This document shows positions 46,535 to 54,792 of a stretch of DNA of 64,000 bases, piece by piece. The stretch lies in the NCBI GenBank assembly GCA_937929805.1, contig CALFUT010000031.1:62001-126000 (forward strand). The letters run 5' to 3'. The notes below the pieces were generated by a model. The model searched no databases. It had not been told where the DNA came from and was given only the letters and a program-made list of their open reading frames with translations. The first letter of the stretch is position 1. Each line of letters opens with the position of its first letter. The position numbers and the translations under genes were made by a program. The stretch is from an uncultured Pirellulaceae bacterium (GTDB lineage: Bacteria; Planctomycetota; Planctomycetia; Pirellulales; Pirellulaceae).

Positions 46535-46604
46535 TTGACAGAATGAACAAGATCAACATGATTTGGTACAGAACATCCTGTTCATCATGCAAATCCTGTC
46601 AAAA
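46535..46604. repeat. Dispersed inverted repeat family H, copy 1
   Basis: TTGACAGAATGAACAAGATC at one end and TCATGCAAATCCTGTCAAAA at the other form the arms around AACATGATTTGGTACAGAAC. A related element lies at 49663-49720 (GACATGATCAACAGGAT to ATGTTCATCTTGTCAAAA). It separates the phosphatase and kinase genes. Confidence 0.75.
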
Positions 46605-46628
46605 GAAGTGGCCTTGCCGCTCTCTGTG

Positions 46629-47531
46629 ATGCACAACCTCGAACTCCTTTCTTCGGTAGCGCGACAAATAAATAGCGTTACGGGTGAGTCCATCGCGGCT
46701 GAATCCTGTCGATCCGTTTCGGGTGGGTGCATCAATGATGCTTGGATTGTCTCGGCGGCCAGCGGAGCCAATTACTTCGTTAAGTTCAATCGCGACGCAC
46801 CCGCCGCCATGTTCTCCGCTGAAGCGGACGGTTTGAACTCGATGCGAGCAACCGGCGCAATCCGAGTGCCGGAAGTGATCACGTTCGGGGAACTCGATTC
46901 GGGAGGCTCGTTTCTGGTACTCGATTCAATCCAAACTGGCAGCCGCAGCAACCAACCCCGCGACTATTTCGAAACCTTTGGCCGAAGCCTTGCCGAAATG
47001 CATCGCCTTGGAACGAGCGAACGCTTTGGCTTCGAATCAGACAACTGGCTCGGCTCTAGCGTGCAGCTTAATCCGTGGATAGACGATTGGAGCAAGTTCT
47101 GGATTGAGGCTCGGCTGATCCCGCAGTTGAAAATGGCTCGCGACACGGGGCACTCCGACCAGCGACTTCAAACACTTGGGGATCGACTGATCAATCGGAT
47201 CGGTCAAATTTTTGGAACCGACGCCAAGCCGCCTGCTCTGATTCACGGGGACTTGTGGAGCGGAAATTATCTGGCAGATGAAAACGGCAAACCGGCGATC
47301 TTCGATCCAGCGTGCTATTACGCGAATCGTGAAGCGGAATTCGGGATGACAAAACTATTTGGTGGTTTCCCGCAGGCGTTTTACGATGCCTATCACGAGG
47401 CGTGGCCACTGTCTGAGGGCTGGGAAACGCGAGTGGAACTCTATACGCTTTATCATCTGCTCAATCATCTAAACTTGTTCGGCCGCAGCTATCTTGGCAG
47501 TTGTTTGGACATACTCGAAAGGCACACGTGA
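46629..47531 (+). CDS. Fructosamine/ketosamine kinase family protein
   Basis: 300 residues from the ATG at 46629. The open frame extends back to 46563 but that part is repeat H. Motifs are VSGGCINDAWIV and NYFVKFN near the start (ATP site), LIHGDLWSGN (catalytic Asp) and FDPACYYANREAEFGMTKLF (metal Asp), the Fructosamin_kin signature. Bacterial members phosphorylate ribulosamines and erythrulosamines on glycated proteins. The partner phosphatase lies 95 bp upstream. The stop overlaps the next start by one base (TGATG). Confidence 0.92.
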   Translation: MHNLELLSSVARQINSVTGESIAAESCRSVSGGCINDAWIVSAASGANYFVKFNRDAPAAMFSAEADGLNSMRATGAIRVPEVITFGELDSGGSFLVLDSIQTGSRSNQPRDYFETFGRSLAEMHRLGTSERFGFESDNWLGSSVQLNPWIDDWSKFWIEARLIPQLKMARDTGHSDQRLQTLGDRLINRIGQIFGTDAKPPALIHGDLWSGNYLADENGKPAIFDPACYYANREAEFGMTKLFGGFPQAFYDAYHEAWPLSEGWETRVELYTLYHLLNHLNLFGRSYLGSCLDILERHT

Positions 47532-48727
47532 TGAATGCTCGATCCTTTTTTTGGTCATTGGTTCTGGTTGGCACGTTGACAATCGCGGCGGGCAATCCGG
47601 CAGGGGCTCAGGTTCCCGCACATGACTCAACCGATACGGTTCGGTTCGCCTCGTTCAACGTCGCAATGAATCGTCGCAACACGGGTGACTTGAAAAAGGA
47701 ACTGATCAGTGGCGAATCGCCCAAGACCCAGAAAATTGCAGAGATCATCCAACGAGTTCGTCCTGACGTGCTGTTGATCAACGAGTTCGATTACGACGAG
47801 GCGGGCGAGGGACTGAAAGCGTTTCAGGAAAAGTTTCTTGGTGTTTCCCAAAACGATCAGAAGCCGATCGAGTACCCGCACGTTCGGGCATGGCCTGTCA
47901 ACACTGGCGAGGACAGCGGCATCGACTTAAACCTAGACGGCAAACATCGGTTGCCGCGAGACGGTTTCGGCTTCGGTTATTTTCCCGGCCAGTACGCCAT
48001 GGCTGTCCTTTCGAAGTATCCGATTGACGAGGCGAAGACACGGACCTTCCAGAAGTTTTTGTGGAAGGACATGCCCGATGCGAAACTTCCAATCGACCCC
48101 GCTTCGAAAGAATCTTACTATCCCAAACACGTAATGGAGGTCTTTCGACTTTCGTCAAAGAACCACGTCGATGTCCCAATTTCCGTCGGTGACAAAACGA
48201 TCCATTTCCTTATCTCTCATCCGACACCGCCGGTGTTTGACGGCAAAGAAGATTCCAATGGCTGCCGAAACCATGATGAAATCCGGTTGTTCGCCGATTA
48301 TGTTTCTGGAAAAGCCGACTACCTTTACGACGACGCGGGAAACAAAGGCGGTTTGCCTGACGGCTCGCATTTTGTGATCGCGGGTGATCTAAACGCCGAC
48401 CCGCTGGACGGCGCATCGCGTGACAATGCAGCACGTTTACTGACCGAAAACCCGCTGATCAACGACACCAAGCCAAGCAGCGAAGGTGGCACTCACTATG
48501 CCAAGGAGCAAGGCCAAGCGAATACGGATCACCAAGGTGATCCCTCCAACGACACGGGGGATTTTGGAGACAAAGACGTCGGCAACATGCGGATCGACTA
48601 TTGCCTGCCCTCAAAAAACTTAACTGTTTCCGGCACAGGTGTGTTCTGGCCCAAGCCTGATCAACCGGGCGGCGATTTGGTTGAAGCATCCGATCATCGA
48701 CTGATTTGGGTTGATTTGAAGAAGTAA
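47531..48727 (+). CDS. Secreted endonuclease/exonuclease/phosphatase family protein
   Basis: 398 residues from the ATG at 47531, sharing one base with the preceding stop. The signal peptide (about 1-25) ends in GAQ. EEP motifs are FASFNVAMNR (Asn), LLINEFDYDEAG (Glu), HFLISHPTPPVFDG (His), FVIAGDLNADPLDG (Asp/Asn) and EASDHRLIWVDL at the C-terminus. It is an exported phosphoesterase of unknown substrate. A short duplicate of its last eleven or so codons lies downstream at 48839-48886. Confidence 0.88.
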   Translation: MNARSFFWSLVLVGTLTIAAGNPAGAQVPAHDSTDTVRFASFNVAMNRRNTGDLKKELISGESPKTQKIAEIIQRVRPDVLLINEFDYDEAGEGLKAFQEKFLGVSQNDQKPIEYPHVRAWPVNTGEDSGIDLNLDGKHRLPRDGFGFGYFPGQYAMAVLSKYPIDEAKTRTFQKFLWKDMPDAKLPIDPASKESYYPKHVMEVFRLSSKNHVDVPISVGDKTIHFLISHPTPPVFDGKEDSNGCRNHDEIRLFADYVSGKADYLYDDAGNKGGLPDGSHFVIAGDLNADPLDGASRDNAARLLTENPLINDTKPSSEGGTHYAKEQGQANTDHQGDPSNDTGDFGDKDVGNMRIDYCLPSKNLTVSGTGVFWPKPDQPGGDLVEASDHRLIWVDLKK

Positions 48728-48753
48728 ACTGGCCCTAGATTCCGCAGTTCTCC

Positions 48754-48831
48754 AGCCACCAATTTTCACCGATCGCCACGGATGTCCTTAGCGCCATCTG
48801 TGAAAATCCGTGCTCATCGGTGGCTAAAAAA
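48754..48831 (+). repeat. Dispersed repeat family G, copy 1
   Basis: CACGGATGTCCTTAGCGCCA, then TCTGTGAAAATCCGTGCTCA and TCGGTGGCTAAAA. The outer words AGCCACC and GGTGGCT pair. The copy at 49564-49630 shares the CACGGATGTCCT, TCTGTGAAAATCCGTGCTCA and GGCTAAAA words in the same orientation. Confidence 0.85.
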
Positions 48832-48838
48832 TCGTGCT

Positions 48839-48886
48839 TGGATGCGCCCCAATCACCGTTTAGTTTGGGTGGATTTGCAGAAATAG
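48839..48886 (+). pseudogene. C-terminal remnant of a duplicated EEP nuclease gene
   Basis: In one plus frame the sequence reads NHRLVWVDLQK then stop at 48884-48886. The complete EEP gene ends DHRLIWVDLKK then stop at 48727. DNA shared by the two ends includes TTTGGGT-GATTTG-AGAA. Repeat G copy 1 lies between the gene and the remnant, so a tandem copy appears to have been deleted or overwritten. Confidence 0.6.
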
Positions 48887-48981
48887 AGCAAGGTTTTGCT
48901 CGTTCTGTGCCGTTCTTAGACGCTATAATGTACAGGTTGCCGTGACGCGGGTTACTAAATGAATACTATTAGAATTTCGAC

Positions 48982-49563
48982 ATGTCTTCCGTACCTAAAA
49001 CTCTGCTGACACCCGAGCAGTATCTGCACCGTGACCGGGAAGCGGATTTCAAGAGCGAGTTCTATCGTGGCGAAATGTTCGCCATGGCTGGAGCATCCGC
49101 CAAGCACAACTTGATTGTGCTCAACTGCGGCGCGGTTCTTCGTGAGCAACTGAAGCAACGCCCTTGCCTCGTCTATCCAAGCGACCTGCGCGTACAAGTT
49201 CAAGCGACAGGTTTGTTTACTTACCCTGACCTCTCAATCGTCTGCGACGATCCTCAATTTGAGTACGATCAAGGCGATGTGCTTGTAAACCCAAATGTCA
49301 TTGTCGAAGTTCTATCGGAATCCACCGAAGCGTACGACCGAGGCAAAAAGTTCGAGCACTACCGGCAGATTCCGTCGCTCAACCACTACGTTTTGATTTC
49401 TCAGGATCGTCATTCGGTAGAAGTTTTCACTCGCACCGGCGAAGGTGAATGGACTTTGCGTGCCGAGCAATCGCCTGACGCATCGGTTGAACTGGCTGCT
49501 ATCGAGTGCTCGCTGCCACTGGCGGAAGTCTACGACAAGGTTAATTTGGAATCTAAAGAGTAG
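48982..49563 (+). CDS. Uma2-family endonuclease-like protein
   Basis: 193 residues. The Uma2 (DUF820) restriction-endonuclease-like core is clear: FKSEFYRGEMFAMAGAS, LVYPSDLRVQ, YPDLSIVCDDPQ, then VIVEVLSESTEAYDRGKKFE and HYRQIPSLNHYVLI. Its PD-(D/E)xK-type residues are the Asp of PDLSI and the Glu/Lys of VEVLSEST. Members are often scattered in mobile or repeat-rich DNA and their function is not established. Copies of repeat G lie on both sides (48754 and 49564). Confidence 0.9.
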   Translation: MSSVPKTLLTPEQYLHRDREADFKSEFYRGEMFAMAGASAKHNLIVLNCGAVLREQLKQRPCLVYPSDLRVQVQATGLFTYPDLSIVCDDPQFEYDQGDVLVNPNVIVEVLSESTEAYDRGKKFEHYRQIPSLNHYVLISQDRHSVEVFTRTGEGEWTLRAEQSPDASVELAAIECSLPLAEVYDKVNLESKE

Positions 49564-49630
49564 CTCACCGGATAAACACGGATGTCCTGATCGCTATCTG
49601 TGAAAATCCGTGCTCATCCGTGGCTAAAAT
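49564..49630 (+). repeat. Dispersed repeat family G, copy 2
   Basis: ACACGGATGTCCTGATCGCT, TCTGTGAAAATCCGTGCTCA and TCCGTGGCTAAAA in the same order and orientation as 48754-48831. It begins directly after the Uma2 stop. Confidence 0.85.
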
Positions 49631-49662
49631 TCACGTCGCGATTCGTTAGCCGTCAGTGCTCG

Positions 49663-49720
49663 CGACATGATCAACAGGATGCCGCGCGCAAATCATGTCC
49701 ATCATGTTCATCTTGTCAAA
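49663..49720. repeat. Dispersed inverted repeat family H, copy 2
   Basis: GCGACATGATCAACAGGATG and AATCATGTCCATCATGTTC plus ATCTTGTCAAAA form the imperfect arms. It lies between the Uma2 gene and the convergent dnaE2 and matches 46535-46604 in layout. Confidence 0.7.
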
Positions 49721-49726
49721 ACCAGC

Positions 49727-52700
49727 TTACCGAAAATTTCTTGACTTGAGTTTCAGCCGGCCGACCGTATCCGATAAATCCTCGATGCGATTGATTAACA
49801 CATGAGTCACATTGCTGCGGCGTTCAAGTTTTCCATGCGCGATCCAAGCCGAGCTTCGTTGAGTGATTTTGTAGTAACGTTCGCGAATGGATGGTTTGAC
49901 CACCAGATTCGCCGATCCGGTTTCGTCTTCCAAAGTCACAAACATGATGCCCTTGGCCGTCGCCGGGCGTTGCCGCAACGTCACCAAGCCCGCGACTCGT
50001 AAGTGCTGACCATCACGGCGGTTTTCCAGCTGGTCGATCGGAGTGACTCGAAGTTCATCCAAGTGCTCGCGATGAAAAGAAATCGGATGTGCCTTTAGCG
50101 ACAAACCCACCGTGCGATAATCCTCGAACACCTGCTCCTGCATCGGCAGTTCCGGCAGCAAATTCGCTTGATCGTCTGCCACTTCAAGATTGGCAAACAA
50201 TGGTTGATCGAGCGGCCGTTTCTCTTGTGCCAACGCCTGCCACAACGCGGCTCGTCGATCCTGCCCAACTGAGGCAAACGCGTCCGCCTCGCTCAGCAAC
50301 GAAATGGTCGCTTGGCCTAGCTCGGTTCGACGCGTGAAATCAACAATGCTCTCAAAACAACCGGCTCGCCGAGCGTCCATAATCGCCTGAGCGTACGGCT
50401 GCCTGAGCCCGCCAATCAACCGCATGCCCAGCCGAATCGCCAGCGAATCTTCGGCAGCCTCCAACGTGCTGTCCCAATCGCTGCGGTTCACGTCGGGCGG
50501 AAGAACGGTCACGCCATGCTCTTTCGCGTCGGCGACCAGTTGAGCCGGAGTGTAAAAACCCATCGGCTGGCTATTGAGAACCGCCACGCAAAACGCAGCC
50601 GGATAATGACACTTCATCCACGAGGAAACGTAAGCTAGATGAGCAAAGCTGGCGGCGTGAGACTCGGGGAATCCATACTCGCCAAAGCCGCGAATCTGAT
50701 GAAACACTTGGTCGGCAAACTCTTGATTCAAACCCCGCGCTTTCATGCCCTCGTAAAGTTTGTGCCGAAATTTTTCGATCGTCCCCGACTTTCGCCATGC
50801 CCCCATCGCTCGCCGAAGCTGATCAGCTTCCCCCGGAGTAAAACCGGCCGCCACCACCGCCAACTTCATTGCTTGCTCTTGAAAAATTGGTACGCCCATC
50901 GTTCGCTCCAACACTGCGCGGATTTCGTCGTTGGGATAGTTCGGTTTGAGTTCACCATTGCGGCTACGCAAAAACGGATGCACCATGTTTCCTTGAATCG
51001 GACCGGGGCGCACGATCGCGACTTGAATCACTAGGTCGTACCATGTGCGTGGCTTAAGCCGAGGCAACATGCTCATCTGGGCACGGCTTTCAATCTGAAA
51101 CACGCCCACCGTGTCAGCCTTGCAGATCATGTCATAGACCAACGGATCTTCTTTTGGCACGGTTGCTAGATCAAACTTCTGATCGTGATGATCTTCGATC
51201 AAGTGAAAACCTTTCCGCAGCGCGGTCAGCATGCCTAGGCACAAACAGTCGACTTTCAGCAGCCCCATTTCCTCAAGATCATTCTTGTCCCACTGGATCA
51301 CAGTTCGATCTTCCATCGCCGCGTTCTCGATCGGAACCAATTCGTCAAGGCGACCTTCGGTCATCACCATCCCGCCCACGTGCTGAGACAAATGACGAGG
51401 AAACCCGACCAGCTCATGAGTCAAATGCAGCAATTGCTGGCCGATGGCGGATTCCGGATCGACTCCAGATTCCGGCATTCGTTCTTTCAGCTTGCAGTCG
51501 TCTTTGAATGACTCGGAATACCAAACGCTGACCGTTTTCGCCAACGCGTCGACTCGATCAAGCGATAACCCCAACGCTTTGCCAACATCGCGGACGGCAC
51601 TGCGAGAACGATACGTCACCACCGTCGCGGCTAGACCGGCCCGATGCCGACCATACTTTTCGTACAAGTACTGAAGCACCTCTTCGCGCCGTTCGTGCTC
51701 GAAATCAACATCGATGTCGGGAGCCTCGTCGCGTTCCTTGCTGATGAAACGCTCGAACAGCAAGTCTGTCGTGTCCGGATCGACCGCCGTCACGCCCAAG
51801 CAATAACAAACGGCCGAGTTCGCTGCGGATCCCCGCCCTTGGCACAGAATGTCGCGACTTCGAGCGTATCGAACTAAGTCCCAAACAGTCAAAAAGTAGG
51901 CCTCGTACCGCAATTCGTCGATCAGTTTCAGTTCGTGTTCAATCTGATGCTTCACTTTCGCCGAGACACCATTTGGGTAACGCTGGCGAGCTCCTTCCCA
52001 CGTCAATTTGGTCAGGTATTCGAGCGGCGTCTGATCGGCCGACGCAAACTCGCGAGGGTATTCGTATCGCAACTCGCTAAGACAGAACGAACAGCGATCG
52101 GCGACTTCACGCGTTCGTTCAATCGCTTCCGGAAAGTCCTTAAACACGGTTTGATAGTGAGGAATCGTTTTCAGATGCCGTTGCGCGTTTGGCAATAACA
52201 AATCACCGGCGGCAATGACATTCGTTTTGTGCTTGGTGGCGGTCAACACATCGTGCAGCGGCATTCGAGCGGCCGAGTGATACAGCACATCACCGGCGGC
52301 CAGCATTGGCAGGCCCGTTTGTTGTGAAAGTTGAGCCAATTGCTGCAACCGCCACGCATCGTCAACTCCTTGGTAAAGCGACGCCAACAAGTACGCGCGA
52401 TCGCCGAAAACATCCCGCCAGTCGTGCAGGTTATGTTTCCAGCCAGAGCCCGGCGTTCTTGATCGGTCTCCCGGCAGGTGCGGAATGGCTCCGGCCAGCA
52501 GACCCTCCGAAAATTCAACGACATCTTCAAACCGTATCCGGCATTCGCCTTTGGCTGCTCGTTTTCGACCGACGGTTAGCAGACGCGAAAGCCGTCCGTA
52601 CGCTTTACGGTCACTCGCCCACAAAACAATCGGCGGCGCGTCTTCTGGTATTACCTCAGCGCCGATGATCAGTTTCAGGTCTGTTTTTCGAGCCGCACCG

Positions 52701-52849
52701 AACGCTTTGACGACGCCGGCCAGCGTGTTTTCATCCGTGATCGCCAGCGCGTGGTACCCCAGTTCAATCGCGCGAGTCACCAGCTCGTCCGCGTGCGATG
52801 CCCCGGACAGAAAAGAGAAGTTCGTTTTGCAATGAAGTTCGGAAAACAT
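49727..52849 (-). CDS. dnaE2: Error-prone DNA polymerase III alpha subunit
   Basis: 1040 residues, the length of DnaE2 rather than DnaE1. A PHP domain opens the protein (FSELHCKTNFSFLSGASHA). The catalytic polymerase core shows CQGRGSAANSAVCYCLGV and EAPDIDVDFEHERREE with the metal-binding aspartates, then the thumb/fingers blocks QWDKNDLEEMGLLKVDCLCL and FQESAM-like FQEQAMKLAV. An OB domain (LRVAGLVTLRQRPATAKGIM) closes it. It works with ImuA and ImuB in translesion synthesis. A repeat of about 80 bp separates it from imuB on the same strand. Confidence 0.95.
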   Translation of the reverse strand: MFSELHCKTNFSFLSGASHADELVTRAIELGYHALAITDENTLAGVVKAFGAARKTDLKLIIGAEVIPEDAPPIVLWASDRKAYGRLSRLLTVGRKRAAKGECRIRFEDVVEFSEGLLAGAIPHLPGDRSRTPGSGWKHNLHDWRDVFGDRAYLLASLYQGVDDAWRLQQLAQLSQQTGLPMLAAGDVLYHSAARMPLHDVLTATKHKTNVIAAGDLLLPNAQRHLKTIPHYQTVFKDFPEAIERTREVADRCSFCLSELRYEYPREFASADQTPLEYLTKLTWEGARQRYPNGVSAKVKHQIEHELKLIDELRYEAYFLTVWDLVRYARSRDILCQGRGSAANSAVCYCLGVTAVDPDTTDLLFERFISKERDEAPDIDVDFEHERREEVLQYLYEKYGRHRAGLAATVVTYRSRSAVRDVGKALGLSLDRVDALAKTVSVWYSESFKDDCKLKERMPESGVDPESAIGQQLLHLTHELVGFPRHLSQHVGGMVMTEGRLDELVPIENAAMEDRTVIQWDKNDLEEMGLLKVDCLCLGMLTALRKGFHLIEDHHDQKFDLATVPKEDPLVYDMICKADTVGVFQIESRAQMSMLPRLKPRTWYDLVIQVAIVRPGPIQGNMVHPFLRSRNGELKPNYPNDEIRAVLERTMGVPIFQEQAMKLAVVAAGFTPGEADQLRRAMGAWRKSGTIEKFRHKLYEGMKARGLNQEFADQVFHQIRGFGEYGFPESHAASFAHLAYVSSWMKCHYPAAFCVAVLNSQPMGFYTPAQLVADAKEHGVTVLPPDVNRSDWDSTLEAAEDSLAIRLGMRLIGGLRQPYAQAIMDARRAGCFESIVDFTRRTELGQATISLLSEADAFASVGQDRRAALWQALAQEKRPLDQPLFANLEVADDQANLLPELPMQEQVFEDYRTVGLSLKAHPISFHREHLDELRVTPIDQLENRRDGQHLRVAGLVTLRQRPATAKGIMFVTLEDETGSANLVVKPSIRERYYKITQRSSAWIAHGKLERRSNVTHVLINRIEDLSDTVGRLKLKSRNFR

Positions 52850-52861
52850 AAAGAATCAATG

Positions 52862-52936
52862 AGGAGTGCGGAATGCGGAATGTGGAATGCGGAGTACAGA
52901 AAAAATTCCGCATTCCCCATTCCGAATTCCGCATTG
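52862..52936. repeat. GCGGAAT-type inverted repeat between imuB and dnaE2
   Basis: AGTGCGGAATGCGGAATGTG and GAATGCGGAGTAC on one side, ATTCCGCATTCCCCATTCCG and AATTCCGCATTGC on the other. The 6-8 bp words repeat in tandem within each arm. It lies in the transcribed gap between the two genes. Confidence 0.75.
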
Positions 52937-52938
52937 CT

Positions 52939-54792
52939 TCAAAACTCTCCCTGCACAAACCATTTTCGTTTGCGCAAGTCACGGAAGACCCAAAAATGAT
53001 TCCCGCCTTCCGTTTCGACGCGCCAATAGTCGCGGCAGGTGGTGCGACCACGCCACCACCCCGTTTCGATTCGCTCCGGGCCCCAAGTGCGAGTCACTTT
53101 TTCCGGCGACGTTGATACCAAAGCACCATCGGCCGCCGAAACGGCGGGCTCGTAAACCAGCAGGGCAGGGGGGCGGGAAATACTCGTGCCGGGAAACGAT
53201 TCGTCGGCTGAAAGCGTTGAATAGATTCGCAGTTCTCGCGGTGGGTGAAACAATCGCAATGGACGAGCAAACAAATGCGAATGTTTTTTGGCAGAAATCG
53301 AGCGACGCTGACGCACCTCCACCAGCGGCCTCAAACGAAACGAGTACTCGGGCTGAGCGTTCGCTTGCAGGCTGGCGCACACCACGTTGCTGGCTCCCAT
53401 CCGACTGGTTAGCCGATTGACCAACGCCGTCATCGCTTGCGGATCGGCGTGTGGATTTTCGTCAAACAAACGACGTTGGTGCTGAGCCAACAGGGCACTG
53501 GATGCGACCTCGACCGTGATGTCTTGAATGTCGATGCTCATCGTGCGAATTACTTGTACGGAAGAGGTTGGTGTGAGGTGTTCGGTGTTCGGTGCGAGGT
53601 TTTTAGAATTCGATAAGTTCGGCCTTCGATTACGAACTCGCTTTTTACGCGACCGCAAGGTATGCGGCTGCAGGGCTTGCTCAAGATGCATCGACAACAG
53701 CGGCAGGACGTCCGCAGGAGTCGCCGTCGCGCAAAACAAACGGATCGTGAACTCGATCGATTCGCCTTCGACCTGATCGAGCACAAATCGCCACTGCAAA
53801 GCACCTCGCTGGCAGGATCGCAACTGCTGACAAAGATCCTGCACCAGACGCACGGCAATCGTTTCGATCGTTTCGCGATGACGAGTCGGAAAGTCCAACG
53901 ATTGATGAAGTTGAAATTCGGGCGGCAGCCGACGAGCGATCACGGGATCGTCAACAATCCCGTTCAACTGGTCCAATCGTAAACCGATCGCGTGTCCGAA
54001 TCGCATCGCCAGCTCGGCACGAGGCAATCGTTCCAGCTGACCGACTGTGCGAATACCTAACTGGTCAAGTGTGCCAAGTATTTCGGTCGGCAATCGCAAC
54101 GATTCGATCGGCAAGCCAGTCATTGCATTCTGACTTTGCTCAGACGGTAACACGTGAGGAGATTTCTGATCCCCGTATCGAGCCAACGCCCAAGCCAAGC
54201 TAGACGTGCGGGCAATCGCGATGCTCACTAGGTAACCGGCCTGCTGACAATGAGCGGCCGCCAATTCTGCCAGCCGCTGTTCATCGCCAAACAAATGAGC
54301 CAACCCGGTCACGTCCATGAAGATGCTCTCTGGCGAGTTCTTTTTTTCTGACCAGAGCTCATCAAACGATTCAATGCCAACGATCGGGCTGTAGCTTTCG
54401 AGCGAATCGGCCAGCGTCTCCAACGCAGCACGATCTTCGTCTGGTTGGTGTGGTAGGAAATGACTGGGACTGGAAGGCCCAGCCACGACGCAATTGGGGC
54501 TGGAAGCCCCCGCCAAGACGTGACTGGGTCTTCCAGCCCCAGCCTTCCCCTCAGTTTCATTTTTTCCGTAAGCTCTGGCTCTCCTCACCAGCAAGGATTT
54601 TGCTTCCACCAACGGCATCGCAACCGACACGCCGGCACGCATTGCCAGCGGACTGGCGGCCGCAACCAATTGGCCTCGCCGGGCGTCGCGTTCAACTAAA
54701 ACAACCTGCTGCTTTCGCAGTTCAGGCTGGCTGACGACTCGCCGCTGGATTGGCCAATTGGGGAACCACAGGCAAGCGATTCGTTGACTCAT
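52939..54792 (-). CDS. imuB: ImuB-like Y-family DNA polymerase homologue with two in-frame insertions
   Basis: 617 residues, longer than the usual 450-550. The N-terminus RIACLWFPNWPIQRR is typical ImuB. Y-family catalytic acids are not obvious, as expected for the non-catalytic ImuB. VSIAIARTSSLAWALARYGD, PTEILGTLDQLGIRTVGQLE and LPRAELAMRFG are the family blocks (HhH region). The C-terminus (DYWRVETEGGNHFWVFRDLR) is the usual ImuB end. About 38 residues near 79-117 and a short stretch near 397-408 are low-complexity and correspond to repeat DNA. The gene overlaps imuA by 71 bp. Confidence 0.9.
   Translation of the reverse strand: MSQRIACLWFPNWPIQRRVVSQPELRKQQVVLVERDARRGQLVAAASPLAMRAGVSVAMPLVEAKSLLVRRARAYGKNETEGKAGAGRPSHVLAGASSPNCVVAGPSSPSHFLPHQPDEDRAALETLADSLESYSPIVGIESFDELWSEKKNSPESIFMDVTGLAHLFGDEQRLAELAAAHCQQAGYLVSIAIARTSSLAWALARYGDQKSPHVLPSEQSQNAMTGLPIESLRLPTEILGTLDQLGIRTVGQLERLPRAELAMRFGHAIGLRLDQLNGIVDDPVIARRLPPEFQLHQSLDFPTRHRETIETIAVRLVQDLCQQLRSCQRGALQWRFVLDQVEGESIEFTIRLFCATATPADVLPLLSMHLEQALQPHTLRSRKKRVRNRRPNLSNSKNLAPNTEHLTPTSSVQVIRTMSIDIQDITVEVASSALLAQHQRRLFDENPHADPQAMTALVNRLTSRMGASNVVCASLQANAQPEYSFRLRPLVEVRQRRSISAKKHSHLFARPLRLFHPPRELRIYSTLSADESFPGTSISRPPALLVYEPAVSAADGALVSTSPEKVTRTWGPERIETGWWRGRTTCRDYWRVETEGGNHFWVFRDLRKRKWFVQGEF
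53571..53600. repeat. GTGTTCGGTG-type repeat embedded in imuB
   Basis: GTGTGAGGTGTTCGGTGTTC followed by GGTGCGAGGT is a tandem of a 7-8 bp word. In imuB it encodes APNTEHLTPT near residue 400. Such TGTTCGGTGTTCGG-like strings are normally found between genes in planctomycetes, from general knowledge. Confidence 0.6.
54452..54545. repeat. CTGGAAG/CCCAGCC repeat block embedded in imuB
   Basis: Three near copies of GACTGGG-CTGGAAG-CCCAGCC, such as GACTGGGACTGGAAGGCCCA, TTGGGGCTGGAAGCCCCCG and GACTGGGTCTTCCAGCCCCA, each partly self-complementary. They encode Gly/Ser/Pro-rich residues about 83-111 with the word SSPN/SSPS repeated, which looks like an insertion. Confidence 0.65.

Noticed and set aside
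46563-46628. Upstream extension of the ketosamine kinase gene
   Set aside because: The extra codons are repeat H, and the family begins near the ATG at 46629.
53571-53600. GTGTTCGG repeat in imuB considered as a frameshift or pseudogene sign
   Set aside because: The frame remains open through it and the downstream ImuB blocks are intact, so I treat it as an in-frame insertion.
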